A stretch of DNA of 64,000 nt from an endosymbiont 'TC1' of Trimyema compressum. GTDB taxonomy: Bacteria > Bacillota > TC1. This document shows positions 1 through 9,644 of the stretch, one piece after another. The notes under the pieces were generated by a model, which searched no databases, was not told the origin of the DNA, and was given only the letters and a program-made list of their open reading frames with translations. Within the stretch, counting starts at the first letter, position 1. The number at the start of each line of letters is the position of its first letter. The DNA is taken from the NCBI RefSeq assembly GCF_001584725.1, contig NZ_CP014606.1, forward strand, positions 1,331,501 through 1,395,500, in the 5' to 3' direction. The position numbers were made by a program, and so were the translations under genes.

Positions 1-54
1 ATAGCATAATTTCATTTAACAATATAATAGAAAGCAAAGAAATGAGGAAACAAA

Positions 55-504
55 ATGAATAATATATTAGCATTTCCTGATAGAATAGCATTTCGCACTT
101 GGTTGGATTGATGGTCAAATACAAAATCTTGGTAATAAAACCTAAAAGAAATATTTCTCTATACGCCGAAAAAATAGTAAGTGGTCGGAAAAAACAAGTC
201 TTTGGTTGAGTAGCTTGAACAACAAGGGAAAATGACCGATTGGGGCAGAGCAAAAATTGAGGAAGCAAAGAAAAACGGGCAATGGGACAAACTAAAAGCG
301 ACACCAGTTATAGATGAACAAATAGCATTCTTATCTGATTTATTGAAAGAACATGAACCATCCTATACAAATTTTTTGACCATGTCTCCATCTGTAAAAA
401 AGACTTATACACGAGCATACTATGATGCGAAAACCGATGCTGAACGCATCCGTCGCGTAGCTTGGATAATTGAAAGATTAAATAAGAATTTGAAACCAAT
501 GTAG
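55..504 (+). pseudogene. YdeI/OmpD-associated family protein, degraded
   Basis: An ATG at 55 opens a reading frame starting MNNILAFPDRIAFRTWLD that hits a stop at 109. A second frame then gives WIDGQIQNLG, a third gives RRKNSKWSEKNKSLVE followed by a stop, and from 232 an open frame runs 90 codons (MTDWGRAKIEEAKKNGQWD to the stop at 504). Together these match the order of segments in YdeI/OmpD-associated (bacteriocin-protection type) proteins: FPD, FGWIDGQ, KKNSKWSxxNK, then GLAKIExAKxNGxWD and a C-terminal helical tail. The stretch between FRTWL and WIDGQ is missing and there are frame changes and stops, so I call it a relic. The 90-residue tail could still be translated from ATG 232, but it lacks the N-terminal half of the family. 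Confidence 0.75.
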
Positions 505-705
505 AAATGCTCTACTTGAAAATATGTATTTTGAAAACGCTAAGCTAACTATAGATTTTTTCAAAAATGAATTGCAACAGATTAAATTTCAGAACCATGA
601 AAAAAGAAGGCGATTTAAAGGCTGAGAGAAATAAAAGTCAATTAATTAAACTATATAAAATCAGTTGAGCTCTGTTTTAACAATATGGCAACTTAATCTA
701 ACTAT
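505..705. other. Intergenic, no gene recognised
   Basis: About 200 bases between the YdeI relic and the terminator of the BMP lipoprotein gene. Only short, non-conserved frames are present and I see no promoter or RNA structure that I can defend. Confidence 0.5.
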
Positions 706-746
706 AAAAAAGCTGGTAGACATAATTTTTTGTGTCTACCAGCTTT
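706..746 (-). terminator. Rho-independent terminator of the BMP lipoprotein gene
   Basis: A 14-bp stem (AAAGCTGGTAGACA with its complement) closes a short AT loop. Read on the minus strand it is followed by a run of T. It lies just beyond the stop of the lipoprotein gene at 801. Confidence 0.85.
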
Positions 747-800
747 ATACCATTTCACCTAATGTTAACAGTTTTTCAATTCATTATTAAGATGTAAAGT

Positions 801-1790
801 TTATAGTTTAATATATTTCATAACATCTAGTTTTCCGTCTTTAATTTCCTTAACAGCTTTTTCAACTGCTTCTTTTGCTACAGGCTTAACTTTGTCTTCT
901 AAAGCTGGATTGTAAGTAAATGTTACAATACCATCTTCAACACCTTTAAGGTAGTTTTTACCTTCAAATTTGCCTTCTTTTACTAATTCCACAGTTTGTA
1001 AAATTGCTGTAGCCATGTCAATATTAGCACAGGCAATTAAACTATCTTTATAGGCATCATACTCGGGTGCAATGGAACCAATAGCATAATGTCCTTTTTC
1101 CTTAGCTGCTTCATAACCGCCACGACCAGCGTGGTCAGCATCTACCATTACAATGTCAGCTCCTTGGTTAATTAGAGATAAAGATTGCTCTTTTAATTTA
1201 TTAGCATCGTCAAAGCTACCAGTCATTGCTGTTAATACTTGAACATCAGCTTTAGCATATTTAGCGCCAGCATCATAACCTAGAATATCGTTTTTAATTG
1301 GCGGAATTTCTTGCCCCCCAACACCTGCAACGACTCCAACATCACTCATATTAGCTGCAAAGATACCTTGTAAAAAACCTGATTGATAGCTGTTTTGAAT
1401 TGAACCTAAGTTTTTACCGTTCCCAATATCTGTGCTTGTAACAATAAATTTCACATTTGGAAATTCTTCTGCAACAATTTTAGCGCCATCAGTAAATTCA
1501 TATCCGTGTCCAATAACTACTTGACAATCTTCTTTAGCGTAATCTCTCAAAATCTTTTCATAGTCTGATGGTTGTGTATTTTCATTAAAAATAACTTCAG
1601 CTCCGAGTTGGCTTTTAATCTTCATTAATCCCTCGTAGGCTGTCTGACACCATCCGCCATCTGTTTTTGAGCCTGTAAATGCCATCCCAACTTTAAAATT
1701 GTCTCCACCAGCACTGCTACCTCCGCTGCAAGCAACTAATCCAATTGCTGCTAGAAACACAAAGCCTATTGCTAATAACCACTTCTTCAC
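801..1790 (-). CDS. BMP family (BmpA/PnrA/Med-like) substrate-binding lipoprotein
   Basis: Exported solute-binding lipoprotein of the basic membrane protein family, which usually delivers nucleosides to an ABC importer. The N terminus is KKW followed by a hydrophobic stretch and a lipobox ending IGLVAC, so lipidation at that Cys is expected. Family motifs follow, including KVGMAFTGSKTDGGW, FPNVKFIVTSTDIG, NSYQSGFLQGIFAANMS and a VDADHAGRGG segment. I place the start at a GTG at 1790, eight bases after AAAGGAG. An upstream in-frame ATG at 1817 would put the ribosome site inside the coding region. No ABC ATPase or permease gene is adjacent, so the partner transporter must be elsewhere or lost. 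Ligand is not predictable here; purine nucleosides are the usual guess. Confidence 0.88.
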   Translation of the reverse strand: MKKWLLAIGFVFLAAIGLVACSGGSSAGGDNFKVGMAFTGSKTDGGWCQTAYEGLMKIKSQLGAEVIFNENTQPSDYEKILRDYAKEDCQVVIGHGYEFTDGAKIVAEEFPNVKFIVTSTDIGNGKNLGSIQNSYQSGFLQGIFAANMSDVGVVAGVGGQEIPPIKNDILGYDAGAKYAKADVQVLTAMTGSFDDANKLKEQSLSLINQGADIVMVDADHAGRGGYEAAKEKGHYAIGSIAPEYDAYKDSLIACANIDMATAILQTVELVKEGKFEGKNYLKGVEDGIVTFTYNPALEDKVKPVAKEAVEKAVKEIKDGKLDVMKYIKL

Positions 1791-2036
1791 ATTAACCACT
1801 CCTTTTACATTGTTCATTCTAGGTACTTTTATTAAAGCTCACTATTCATTCCCCTCTCCTTGTACTGTGCTCCTCCTTGAATATTTAGGGATTATTTAAA
1901 TATTGAAAACCTTTTCAACATCATTCACAAAGAATTTGTTCGTTATATAAAAAATTAATGAATTATAGTTTAATAGTCCGTTTCTTTTATTAATAAGATT
2001 ATATCACAAAATCCAAACATGTACATAGTAAAACTA

Positions 2037-2072
2037 AAAAAGCATTCCTTTTATTTAAAGAAATGCTTTTTA
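2037..2072 (-). terminator. Terminator downstream of the 122-residue membrane protein gene
   Basis: The AAAAAGCATT and AATGCTTTTT arms form a hairpin ending in T on the minus strand, 13 bases beyond the stop of the gene at 2085. Confidence 0.75.
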
Positions 2073-2084
2073 AATCAGAAAAAT

Positions 2085-2453
2085 TTATTTATTATGTTGC
2101 TCTCTATAATCTAAAAACAACATAATTTCCGCTACTGCTAAAAGTAAATTATTAATGTTTAAAAACCAAAAAATAGGAAAAGAGCCAATTATAGCTGCCC
2201 TAATTATACCAGAAAAAATACCTACAATTAATAAAATTTCAATAATTGTAAAAGATTTTTCTGTTCTAATTAAATAGGCTGAAACAATACCTGTAATTGA
2301 TATTATAATCAATAAAACCATAGCAATAATGCCAATTAAACGACTAGCATTAGGAATACCCCCTGCAAAGAAATAGGTAATAAAATAATAAATTAATGCC
2401 CAGACGCCAGATAAACTACTACACATCAGAGCCAGTTTCTTCTTTCCACTCAT
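2085..2453 (-). CDS. Small multi-pass membrane protein, function unknown
   Basis: 122 residues with about four hydrophobic segments (roughly 10-32, 40-62, 70-90 and 95-113) and a charged tail ending DYREQHNK. I do not recognise a family. It lies 25 bases downstream of uppP on the same strand and is followed by a terminator, so it is probably the last gene of the metG-tatD-uppP transcript. The open frame and a reasonable ribosome site (AGGAGAGT upstream) support it as real. Confidence 0.6.
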   Translation of the reverse strand: MSGKKKLALMCSSLSGVWALIYYFITYFFAGGIPNASRLIGIIAMVLLIIISITGIVSAYLIRTEKSFTIIEILLIVGIFSGIIRAAIIGSFPIFWFLNINNLLLAVAEIMLFLDYREQHNK

Positions 2454-2478
2454 TTTCTACACTCTCCTCTATTATTAA

Positions 2479-3291
2479 CTAAACAATAATTCCTGTAGCT
2501 ACCAAAACAAGCACAATTATACCTATAATAATTCTATAATAAACAAACCCTTTAAAGGAATGCTTCCCCAAAAACTTTAAAAAAGCACCTACAATAATAT
2601 AAGCCACAACAAAGACTACAATAAAACCAACAATTAAAGCAATCCACTCTGAGCCATTAGCGATTTGAATGTCTTTTAATTCTAATACAGTTGCGCCTAG
2701 CATAGTGGGCATAGCCAAGAAAAAAGAAAACTCAGCTGCTGTTCTGCTGTTGAGTCCTGAGAACAAACCACCTGTAATAGTGGAACCTGAACGACTCATA
2801 CCAGGCAACATTGCCAACACTTGAAAAAGTCCTACTTTTAAAGCATCAATAGGTTTTATTTTATCTAAAGAGTCTTTATTACTTTTGCCTTTCATTACTC
2901 GTTCTCCTACATAAAGAAGAATGGCGCCAACAATAATAAAGACACCTACAATCTCCGGTCTAAATAATGATTTAAAGAAATCTTTTAATAAAAATCCTAA
3001 AATCATTGACGGGATAAAGGCTACAATCACATTAATCCAAAGACTCCTTCCCCAAGGATTGCCACCACCTAAGTTTTTAAAAGAATTAATAATTTTATGT
3101 CTATAGTAAATGACAACAGCAAGAATTGCACCCAATTGAATTATGATTTCAAAACTATCTGCAAAGGCTCCTTTAAAATCTATAATACTACCAAAAATAA
3201 TTAAATGCCCTGTTGAAGAAATTGGTAAAAACTCTGTAACACCTTCAACAATACCCATTACGATAGCTTTTAAAATTAGTATAAAATCCAT
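2479..3291 (-). CDS. uppP: Undecaprenyl-diphosphatase (UppP/BacA)
   Basis: Integral membrane phosphatase that recycles undecaprenyl pyrophosphate to the monophosphate lipid carrier for peptidoglycan and other wall polymers; over-production is linked to bacitracin resistance. The 270-residue length is typical. Both family signatures are present: GVTEFLPISSTGHL near residues 17-30 with the catalytic Glu, and LPGMSRSGSTITGG near 160-175 with the catalytic Arg. There are about eight hydrophobic spans. It starts 12 bases after tatD in the same direction and probably shares its transcript. Confidence 0.95.
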   Translation of the reverse strand: MDFILILKAIVMGIVEGVTEFLPISSTGHLIIFGSIIDFKGAFADSFEIIIQLGAILAVVIYYRHKIINSFKNLGGGNPWGRSLWINVIVAFIPSMILGFLLKDFFKSLFRPEIVGVFIIVGAILLYVGERVMKGKSNKDSLDKIKPIDALKVGLFQVLAMLPGMSRSGSTITGGLFSGLNSRTAAEFSFFLAMPTMLGATVLELKDIQIANGSEWIALIVGFIVVFVVAYIIVGAFLKFLGKHSFKGFVYYRIIIGIIVLVLVATGIIV

Positions 3292-3302
3292 CTCTCACCT
3301 CT

Positions 3303-4064
3303 CTAAATTTTAAATAATCTCTTTGTATTTTCTATAGTCTTTATTTCAACAAACCCTCTTTCCAAACCTAAAATAGCACTAATCTTATTTAGAATATAGG
3401 CTACAAACATGGGTTCATTTGTTTTTTCTCTAAATGGATGAGGCGTTAAATAAGGACAATCCGTTTCGATTAATAACTTATCTAAAGGTACCACTTTAAC
3501 AACTTCTAAAGGCACTCTAGCATTCTTAAAAGTAACAGGACCTGCAATAGAAATATAGAATCCTAACTTATTAATACAAGTCAATGCAAACTCTGGAGAA
3601 CCTGAAAAACAATGCATTACACCTTCTAAACCCTGGCCATACTCTAAGAGAATTTCCAGTGTATCCTCAGTGGCATCTCTCGTATGAACAACAACAGGCA
3701 AACCAAGATTTCTAGCAAGATTTAACTGCGCAATAAATACTTTTTGTTGCTCAGTTTTATCTATATTATCATAGTGATAATCTAATCCAATTTCGCCAAT
3801 TCCAACAATTTTCTTTTTAGAAGCAAGATTAATAAGTTTTTGTTCAACAGCTTCATTATAGGTGTTGCTATCATGAGGATGAACACCTACTACAGCATAA
3901 CAGGTTTCAAAATCCCCAGCTATTTTAGCAGCTAAAATACTGGATTCTAAATCATAGCCAGGTACGATTATTTCATTCACCCCAGCTTCACTAGCTCTAT
4001 TTAGTACATCCTTAATAATTGGATATAGACGTGGATCATTTAAATGGGCATGTGAATCAATCAT
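3303..4064 (-). CDS. tatD: TatD family metal-dependent hydrolase
   Basis: Two-metal TIM-barrel nuclease of the TatD/YcfH family, acting as a 3'-5' DNase or deoxyribonuclease. Visible metal-site motifs are MIDSHAHLND at the start, GEIGLDYHY, VVHTRDA, HCFSGS and ETDCPYLTPHP. The length of 253 residues is normal. Its ATG overlaps the metG stop by one base (TAATG), indicating translational coupling; metG-tatD adjacency is conserved in Bacillota. Confidence 0.93.
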   Translation of the reverse strand: MIDSHAHLNDPRLYPIIKDVLNRASEAGVNEIIVPGYDLESSILAAKIAGDFETCYAVVGVHPHDSNTYNEAVEQKLINLASKKKIVGIGEIGLDYHYDNIDKTEQQKVFIAQLNLARNLGLPVVVHTRDATEDTLEILLEYGQGLEGVMHCFSGSPEFALTCINKLGFYISIAGPVTFKNARVPLEVVKVVPLDKLLIETDCPYLTPHPFREKTNEPMFVAYILNKISAILGLERGFVEIKTIENTKRLFKI

Positions 4065-6001
4065 TAACCTACAGATGCCCCTTTCTCAATATCCCCATCA
4101 ACTTTTATTAATGATAAGGTTTCTTTCCCTTTAGCAGCTAAAAGCATTCCTTCAGATAATATGCCTTTTAATTTTGCAGGTTTTAAATTAGTAACGACAA
4201 CTATTTTCATATTTAAAATAGACTCTGGTGTATAATGGGGAGCAATCCCTGCTACAATTGTTCTAACAGTTTCTGCTCCTACATCTACTTGAAGCTTTAA
4301 AAGACGATCCGCTTTTTCAACTTTCTCAGCCGCTATAACTTCTCCAACCTTTAACTGGCATTTAAAAAAGTCATCAATCGAGATTAAATTATCTTTTTTC
4401 TCAGTTGCTACCTTTTCAGTTTTTTTAGGTTTGTCTGCTTTAGCTTCAGTTATATCTAAAGTTTTTAAATCAATTCTCGGGAAAAGAGGATTTCCTTTAG
4501 CAACCTTATAGCCACTAGGTCCCCGTCCAAAAACAGCATTATCAAAACGATACCATTGTTCATCTCCTAAGCCTAATTGCTTTTTAACATTTTCTTTTGT
4601 CTCAACTAAAACAGGGGATAATAATATGGTACTGATTCTAATTACTTCTGTTAAATTATATAAAATCGTACCAATTCTATCAAAATTTTCTGCCTTAGCT
4701 AATTGCCAAGGTGCAACTTCTTCAATATATTTATTGGCTCTTACAATTAATTTAAATACAGTTTGTAAAGCTGAACCTATTTCAAAATTATCCATTTTAG
4801 TTTCATAATCGCTTACTACATGTTGTGCCAATGATTCTAACACCTTATCTATCGGCTCTACTGTTATCTTTTCAGGTACAATGCCATCAAAATACTTATC
4901 AATCATCGAAATGGTCCTACTGATTAAATTACCATAATCATTAGCTAAATCATTGTTAATTCGCGTTACAAGTGCTTCCTCAGAATAATAAAAATCGGTG
5001 CCATTAAAAGGCAGCTCTCTCACTAAGAAATAGCGTAAACTATCACTGCCATATTTTTCAATTAAGGTAAATGGATCAATTACATTGCCCTTTGATTTTG
5101 ACATTTTCCCACCTTCTAGTAATAGCCAACCATGACCAAATACTGTTGTAGGCAATTTAATATATGCAGCCATTAAAATAATTGGCCAAATAATTGTATG
5201 AAAACGAATAATGTCTTTTCCTACTACATGGACAATTTCATTATTGTTAACCCAAAATTTTTCATATAAAGGTCCATCATGTAAATAGTCTAATGCTGTA
5301 ATATAGTTTGTTAGGGCATCAAACCAAACATAAACTACATGCCCTTTATCTATTGTAATAGGAATACCCCAATCAAAAGTAGTTCTTGAAATTGATAAAT
5401 CATCTAGTCCTTGCTTAATAAAATTAATCATTTCATTTCTTCTTGATTCAGGTTGTATAAATTCTTTATGGGCATCAATATGAGCCAGTAAACGGTCTGC
5501 ATATTTGCTCATCTTAAAGAAATAACTTTCTTCTTTTACTATTTCAACAGCCTTGCCACAGTCTGGACAAAGACCACCTTCTGCTTGATGTTCTGTAAAA
5601 AATGCTTCACAAGATATACAATACAGACCTTCGTACTCAGACTTATAAATATCACCCTGATCATAAATCTTTTGAAAAATAGCTTGAACAGTATCATAAT
5701 GACGCTTTTCTGTTGTTCTTAAAAAATCATCATTACTGATATTCATTTTTTTCCATAAACGCTTAAAGGAAGCAATGATCATATCTGTATATTCAATTGG
5801 CTTCATAGCTTTTTCAGCTGCTGCTCTCTCTATTTTTTGACCATGTTCATCTGATCCAGTTAGGAAATAAACATCATATCCCATCATTTTTTTATACCTT
5901 GCTAATGTGTCTGTCATCGATGTTGTTAGTGCGTGACCAATATGTAATTGAGCGCTAGGATAATAAATTGGGGTTGTAATGTAAAATGTTTTTTCATTCA
6001 T
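4064..6001 (-). CDS. metG: Methionyl-tRNA synthetase
   Basis: Charges initiator and elongator tRNA-Met. The 645-residue protein has the class I HIGH motif in the form QLHIGHALT near residue 19, a zinc-binding insert with paired cysteines (CISCEAFF and CPDCGK), the KMSKSKG loop near residue 300 and a C-terminal EMAP/tRNA-binding OB domain (FFKCQLKVGEVIAAEKVEKA onward). Domain order and length match the Bacillota dimeric enzyme. I saw no T-box leader in the 25 bases between it and the rsmI relic, so it probably depends on an upstream promoter. No frameshift over 1.9 kb. Confidence 0.97.
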   Translation of the reverse strand: MNEKTFYITTPIYYPSAQLHIGHALTTSMTDTLARYKKMMGYDVYFLTGSDEHGQKIERAAAEKAMKPIEYTDMIIASFKRLWKKMNISNDDFLRTTEKRHYDTVQAIFQKIYDQGDIYKSEYEGLYCISCEAFFTEHQAEGGLCPDCGKAVEIVKEESYFFKMSKYADRLLAHIDAHKEFIQPESRRNEMINFIKQGLDDLSISRTTFDWGIPITIDKGHVVYVWFDALTNYITALDYLHDGPLYEKFWVNNNEIVHVVGKDIIRFHTIIWPIILMAAYIKLPTTVFGHGWLLLEGGKMSKSKGNVIDPFTLIEKYGSDSLRYFLVRELPFNGTDFYYSEEALVTRINNDLANDYGNLISRTISMIDKYFDGIVPEKITVEPIDKVLESLAQHVVSDYETKMDNFEIGSALQTVFKLIVRANKYIEEVAPWQLAKAENFDRIGTILYNLTEVIRISTILLSPVLVETKENVKKQLGLGDEQWYRFDNAVFGRGPSGYKVAKGNPLFPRIDLKTLDITEAKADKPKKTEKVATEKKDNLISIDDFFKCQLKVGEVIAAEKVEKADRLLKLQVDVGAETVRTIVAGIAPHYTPESILNMKIVVVTNLKPAKLKGILSEGMLLAAKGKETLSLIKVDGDIEKGASVG

Positions 6002-6025
6002 CTGAAAATGCCTCCTTTTTTAATA

Positions 6026-6886
6026 TTATATAATCATAAAACTGATTTTTTTAATGGATAATATATTACAAACTTCCTTTATTGCCTCTTTACGCTTCAT
6101 ACCAAAAGACTCTGATTTTAATTATAATTCATATGCCACCTCTAAATCAACTGGGGCTATTTCATTTTTACCTCCAGCAACATATAAAGCCATTTCTCCC
6201 CTTGGTTTTTTAAAGTACTCCAAATTAACAATTCCTATATCGTTCCTCTTTTAACTTCTTCAAATTTCTTAGTTAGTTCACGAACTAGAGCACCTTTTCT
6301 ATTGCCAATTACTTTTAGGATTGTCTCTAAATCCTCAGAAAGATTATGAGGTGTTACATAGAAAATCAAAGTACTGTCTATTAAAGCAAGTTCTTTTAAA
6401 AATTGCTGCCTATCCTTATTACTATCTATTCTTTGGTAAAAACCTGCAAAATAAAAAGTAGCTGTATTTAAACCAGAAATAACCAAACCACTTATACCAG
6501 CAACTTGGCCCTGGAATAATCTGGGGGGCTCAATACCTCCCTTAATAGCTTCCTTAATAGCTTCCTTAATAGCTTCCTTAATAGCTTCCTTAATTATTAT
6601 TTCCCCTGGATCACTAATACCTGGTAACCCAGCATCAGAAATAATGGCTATTTTGCACCTTCTAATACTCGTTTAATTATACTCTGGCATTTTTTCTTTT
6701 TCATTATATTTATGATAGCTTATTAATGGTTTTTATATTAAAATGATTGAGAATCTTAATACCTTCACGAGTATCTTCACAAGCAATAACATCCATTTCT
6801 CCTAAAACCCTTATAGCCCTTAAAGTTATATCCTCTAAATTACCGATAGGTGTTCCAACAATATAAAGACCACCTTCTGTTATCAT
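6026..6886 (-). pseudogene. rsmI: 16S rRNA 2'-O-ribose C1402 methyltransferase RsmI, broken
   Basis: RsmI normally methylates the ribose of C1402 in 16S rRNA. The start at 6886 overlaps the stop of the upstream methyltransferase gene (ATGA) and encodes [19 protein letters not shown] and IACEDTR, both diagnostic of the SAM-binding domain. The frame stops after NKLS. A later segment in another frame reads IISDAGLPGISDPGE, then a 12-bp repeat encoding EAIK units, then FYVTPHNLSEDLETIL and VRELTKKFEEV, then EMALYVAGGK, a stop, and a C-terminal tail (KRKEAIKEVCNILSIKK) ending at 6026. At least two frame changes and an internal stop make it non-functional. Loss is notable because the neighbouring translation genes are intact. 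Confidence 0.88.
6541..6594. repeat. 12-bp tandem repeat inside the rsmI relic
   Basis: Four exact head-to-tail copies of CTTAATAGCTTC with degenerate partial copies on both sides. On the minus strand it encodes repeated EAIK units in the place where intact RsmI has a single short helix before its PxPGPSA-type motif. It looks like slippage expansion in a gene no longer under selection. Confidence 0.9.
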
Positions 6887-7629
6887 TTTATTTCGCCTCT
6901 TTCAAACAATTCTTTAGCTTCTCTACTATAAATATTGAATTCATCATAAAGTATAAATGGAGCTAAACAAGTCATGCCACCCCTATAACCTTTTTTTGCA
7001 GCAACCATTATCATAGTACTTTTTTTATGAATAAATGAATGAATGCACTTTAAAACTACTGGCTTTAACTTATATTTTTCAAGCTGAAAACATAATTCCC
7101 CCAGTCGATTACTAGGATATATTACATAGAACAAGCCTTTGCTTTTTAATAAAAAATGAGCCTTTTTAATTAAGGCTTCCATTGTATTTTTCACTTCATG
7201 TCTGGCAATTGCAATTTCCTCAACTGGAGATAAAAAGCCCTCCTCTTTTTTAAAAAAAGGAGGATTTGCAATAACTAAATCATAGGTATCTTTGTTTTTC
7301 AGATTATTCACATCATCAAAATACAGATCGCCTTTAATTTCATTTAATTTATAATTTTCTTTTGTAAGGTAATATAAATCCTCTTGAATTTCGACACCAT
7401 CAATAATCCAATGGGGGTATTTTTTATGCAGCAGAAGAGGAATAATCCCAGAGCCAGTTCCAATATCTAATGCACAAACCTCTCTTTTTTCATAGTTTAC
7501 AAACCCACTGATTAACAGAGCATCTACACTAAAACGATACCCTTCTTCCCATTGATAAATATGCTCTGAGTAGTTAATAGTCTCAAGATATTTTTTCCTA
7601 GTCATTAGTGAAGCCATCTGTCCTTCCAA
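6883..7629 (-). CDS. tRNA1(Val) (adenine-N6)-methyltransferase-like protein (TrmN6/YfiC family)
   Basis: SAM-dependent N6-adenine methyltransferase of the TrmN6 (COG4123) family. Motif I is [15 protein letters not shown] around residue 53, an acidic strand IDGVEIQED follows, and the catalytic N-P-P-F motif appears as [13 protein letters not shown] near 118, with [11 protein letters not shown] later. Length of 248 fits. The product starts inside the 3' end of yabA (overlap about 30 bases; an internal start at [10 protein letters not shown] is possible) and ends in an ATGA overlap with rsmI. Position between yabA and rsmI is the conserved yabB slot of Bacillus. Confidence 0.88.
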   Translation of the reverse strand: MEGQMASLMTRKKYLETINYSEHIYQWEEGYRFSVDALLISGFVNYEKREVCALDIGTGSGIIPLLLHKKYPHWIIDGVEIQEDLYYLTKENYKLNEIKGDLYFDDVNNLKNKDTYDLVIANPPFFKKEEGFLSPVEEIAIARHEVKNTMEALIKKAHFLLKSKGLFYVIYPSNRLGELCFQLEKYKLKPVVLKCIHSFIHKKSTMIMVAAKKGYRGGMTCLAPFILYDEFNIYSREAKELFERGEIK

Positions 7630-7879
7630 TTACATTTAAGCAAAAAAGGCAATCTTCATCCCTCATTTGTCCAAATGACTCATGACAAATGTGAAACCCC
7701 TGCTCATATAATTTAATTAAATTACCTGTGCTTTTGGATTTTTCATCTTTCTTTAAATAAGTACTAAGCTGCTCATTCTTCTGCTCTAAAACCTCCACTT
7801 GTCTTTTTAAAGCTTCAATTTCATTTTGAAATTCCAAAACTTTTTCTAGCAAGGCATTAATTTGACTCGATATTTTCAT
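7598..7879 (-). CDS. yabA: Replication initiation control protein YabA family
   Basis: 93 residues: an N-terminal leucine-rich coiled coil (residues about 5-50) and a C-terminal zinc-binding module with His and Cys ligands in GFHICHESFGQM and DEDCLFCLNV. In Bacillus YabA tetramerises through the coil and binds DnaA and DnaN to restrain initiation. It is slightly shorter than Bacillus YabA. Its ATG lies within the end of ricT, the order seen in Bacillus (yaaT-yabA). Confidence 0.9.
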   Translation of the reverse strand: MKISSQINALLEKVLEFQNEIEALKRQVEVLEQKNEQLSTYLKKDEKSKSTGNLIKLYEQGFHICHESFGQMRDEDCLFCLNVIGRTDGFTND

Positions 7880-8753
7880 CCAATAATTCCTCTTTAACTA
7901 CTTCTCTAACATCATCTTCAGTTACAACTACTTCTTCATAGCCTGCTGGTTCAAATTTAATTTCATCTAAATTAAATTTAGCAAAACCACCGTCTTCAAA
8001 TGTTACTGTAACACTATTTTTAAATAGGTGATTCTTTAATACGCGACCCCTTCCATTAGGCGTTCCAATAAATGAGCCCTCCTTTGGAAACATTGCTCTG
8101 AGTTCAGTATAGCCTTCATCTTCATACTTTAAGCAACACATTAATCGACCACAAACTCCTGAAATTTTAGTTGGATTTAAAGATAAATTTTGATTTTTAG
8201 CCATTTTAATAGAAACTGCTTCAAGCTCTCCTAAAAATGAGCAACAACAAAGCTTTCTGCCACAACAACCATAGCCACAAAGTACTTTAGCCTCATCTCT
8301 AACACCTACTTGTCTCAACTCAATTCTAGTTCTAAAAACACTTGCTAAATCCTTAACTAATTCCCTAAAGTCTACTCGGCCATCTGCTGTAAAATAAAAA
8401 ATGGCTCTGCCTCTATCAAATGTATATTCAACATCTAAAAGCTTCATAGGTAAATTATGCTTTTTAATTTTCTCAACACAAATAGCGTAGGCTTCCTTTT
8501 CGCCTTTTTTATTATTTAATACTTTCTTTTCATCTTTTTCGTCAGCTATCTTCAAAATAGGCTTTAAAGGCAACACTAAATCTATCTCAGGCACATTATC
8601 TTTTTTTAAGACTACCGTACCATATCCAAGACCTCTCGCAGTCTCTACAATTACATGATTATCTAATTCTATATCTAAATTATTTGGATTAAAATAATAT
8701 ATTTTTCCCGCTTTTTTAAAACGAACACCTGCAACATCATATGTTTTTGCCAT
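7857..8753 (-). CDS. ricT: PSP1/RicT (YaaT) family regulatory protein
   Basis: Member of the PSP1 domain family. In Bacillus RicT (YaaT) works with RicA and RicF in an Fe-S complex that modulates RNase Y and supports the phosphorelay. The diagnostic cysteine cluster is clear: CGYGCCGRKLCCCSFLGE then GVCGRLMCCLKYE in the middle of the protein. Length of 298 is typical. It begins 4 bases after holB and overlaps yabA by 23 bases, so it is translationally coupled. Confidence 0.92.
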   Translation of the reverse strand: MAKTYDVAGVRFKKAGKIYYFNPNNLDIELDNHVIVETARGLGYGTVVLKKDNVPEIDLVLPLKPILKIADEKDEKKVLNNKKGEKEAYAICVEKIKKHNLPMKLLDVEYTFDRGRAIFYFTADGRVDFRELVKDLASVFRTRIELRQVGVRDEAKVLCGYGCCGRKLCCCSFLGELEAVSIKMAKNQNLSLNPTKISGVCGRLMCCLKYEDEGYTELRAMFPKEGSFIGTPNGRGRVLKNHLFKNSVTVTFEDGGFAKFNLDEIKFEPAGYEEVVVTEDDVREVVKEELLDENIESN

Positions 8754-8756
8754 GTT

Positions 8757-9644
8757 TTACACCTCCTTCATATTTTCCATTATTTTTAAAAAGCCATATT
8801 CCAAAGCATGTTTTTCATTAATATAACCATTTATTTTTCTCTGAATCTCCTCAAAGGACTTTATCATAACTTCAAAAACCTGAGCTTTTTCACGGTTATT
8901 AAAATTGAGAATATATTGCTGATTACTTTCCTTTTCATAATAGCTTAAGAGCGCTTTCAAATATGGCTTTTTTGCCAAATTCTCACATTCCTTAAAAATA
9001 GCTGGCAAATTTTTAGATTGTAATAATTTATAAAAGTCTGGAAACAATAATACATCCTCATCTCCATATTCCAGAAGTACTTTAATTTCATCGATTGTTC
9101 CTAAACTGCCAAAAGGTATTTTTTCATACCCTTGTTTTGCAAATATATCTTTTATTGTTTTTTCAGATAATGGGTTAAAATAATATTTTTCCATTCTTGA
9201 AAATAGAGTAGGCAAAATTTTATCAGGTTCACTTACGGTCATTACAAAAACAGTACCTGGGTTAGGCTCCTCTAAAGTCTTTAAAAGAGCATTGCTACTT
9301 TCCTCTGTCATTCGTTCTCCATTTTCAATAAAGATAACCCGATATGAACCTTCATAAGTTGTCATATAGCTTTCTTCAATAAGCCCTCGTACATCCCCTA
9401 TTTTAAGCTTATCTCCAGAATCATAAAAGGCCATAAAATCACCAAAAGTTCCAGCATCAAAACGCCCTTCTTTTTCAGTATCACCTGAACATAATAATTC
9501 TTTAGCAAATGCTAAAGCAGTCAATTTTTTACCGATACCTTTTTTACCTACAAACAAGTAAGCATGATTGAAACGCTTATTGGCTAAAGCTCTTTGTAGT
9601 AAACGAACTGTATTGTCTTGATCTTTTATTGCTTCTAACTTCAT
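8757..9644 (-). CDS. holB: DNA polymerase III subunit delta' (HolB)
   Basis: Clamp-loader subunit. AAA+ features include a Walker A-like loop GKKGIGKKLTALAFA near residue 33, an ESSNALLKTLEEPNPGTVF stretch typical of delta'/gamma subunits (sensor 1 region) and SRMEKYYF. The four-cysteine zinc module common in delta' is not evident; only one Cys (LLCSG) remains. Its start overlaps the tmk stop by four bases. Part of the conserved tmk-holB-ricT-yabA unit. Confidence 0.92.
   Translation of the reverse strand: MKLEAIKDQDNTVRLLQRALANKRFNHAYLFVGKKGIGKKLTALAFAKELLCSGDTEKEGRFDAGTFGDFMAFYDSGDKLKIGDVRGLIEESYMTTYEGSYRVIFIENGERMTEESSNALLKTLEEPNPGTVFVMTVSEPDKILPTLFSRMEKYYFNPLSEKTIKDIFAKQGYEKIPFGSLGTIDEIKVLLEYGDEDVLLFPDFYKLLQSKNLPAIFKECENLAKKPYLKALLSYYEKESNQQYILNFNNREKAQVFEVMIKSFEEIQRKINGYINEKHALEYGFLKIMENMKEV

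Noticed and set aside
801-1899. Possible purine riboswitch upstream of the BMP lipoprotein
   Set aside because: The three-way junction core strands are not present in the leader.
6002-6026. T-box leader for metG
   Set aside because: Only about 25 bases separate metG from the rsmI relic; no stem I or AGGGTGGNACCGCG-like T-box sequence.
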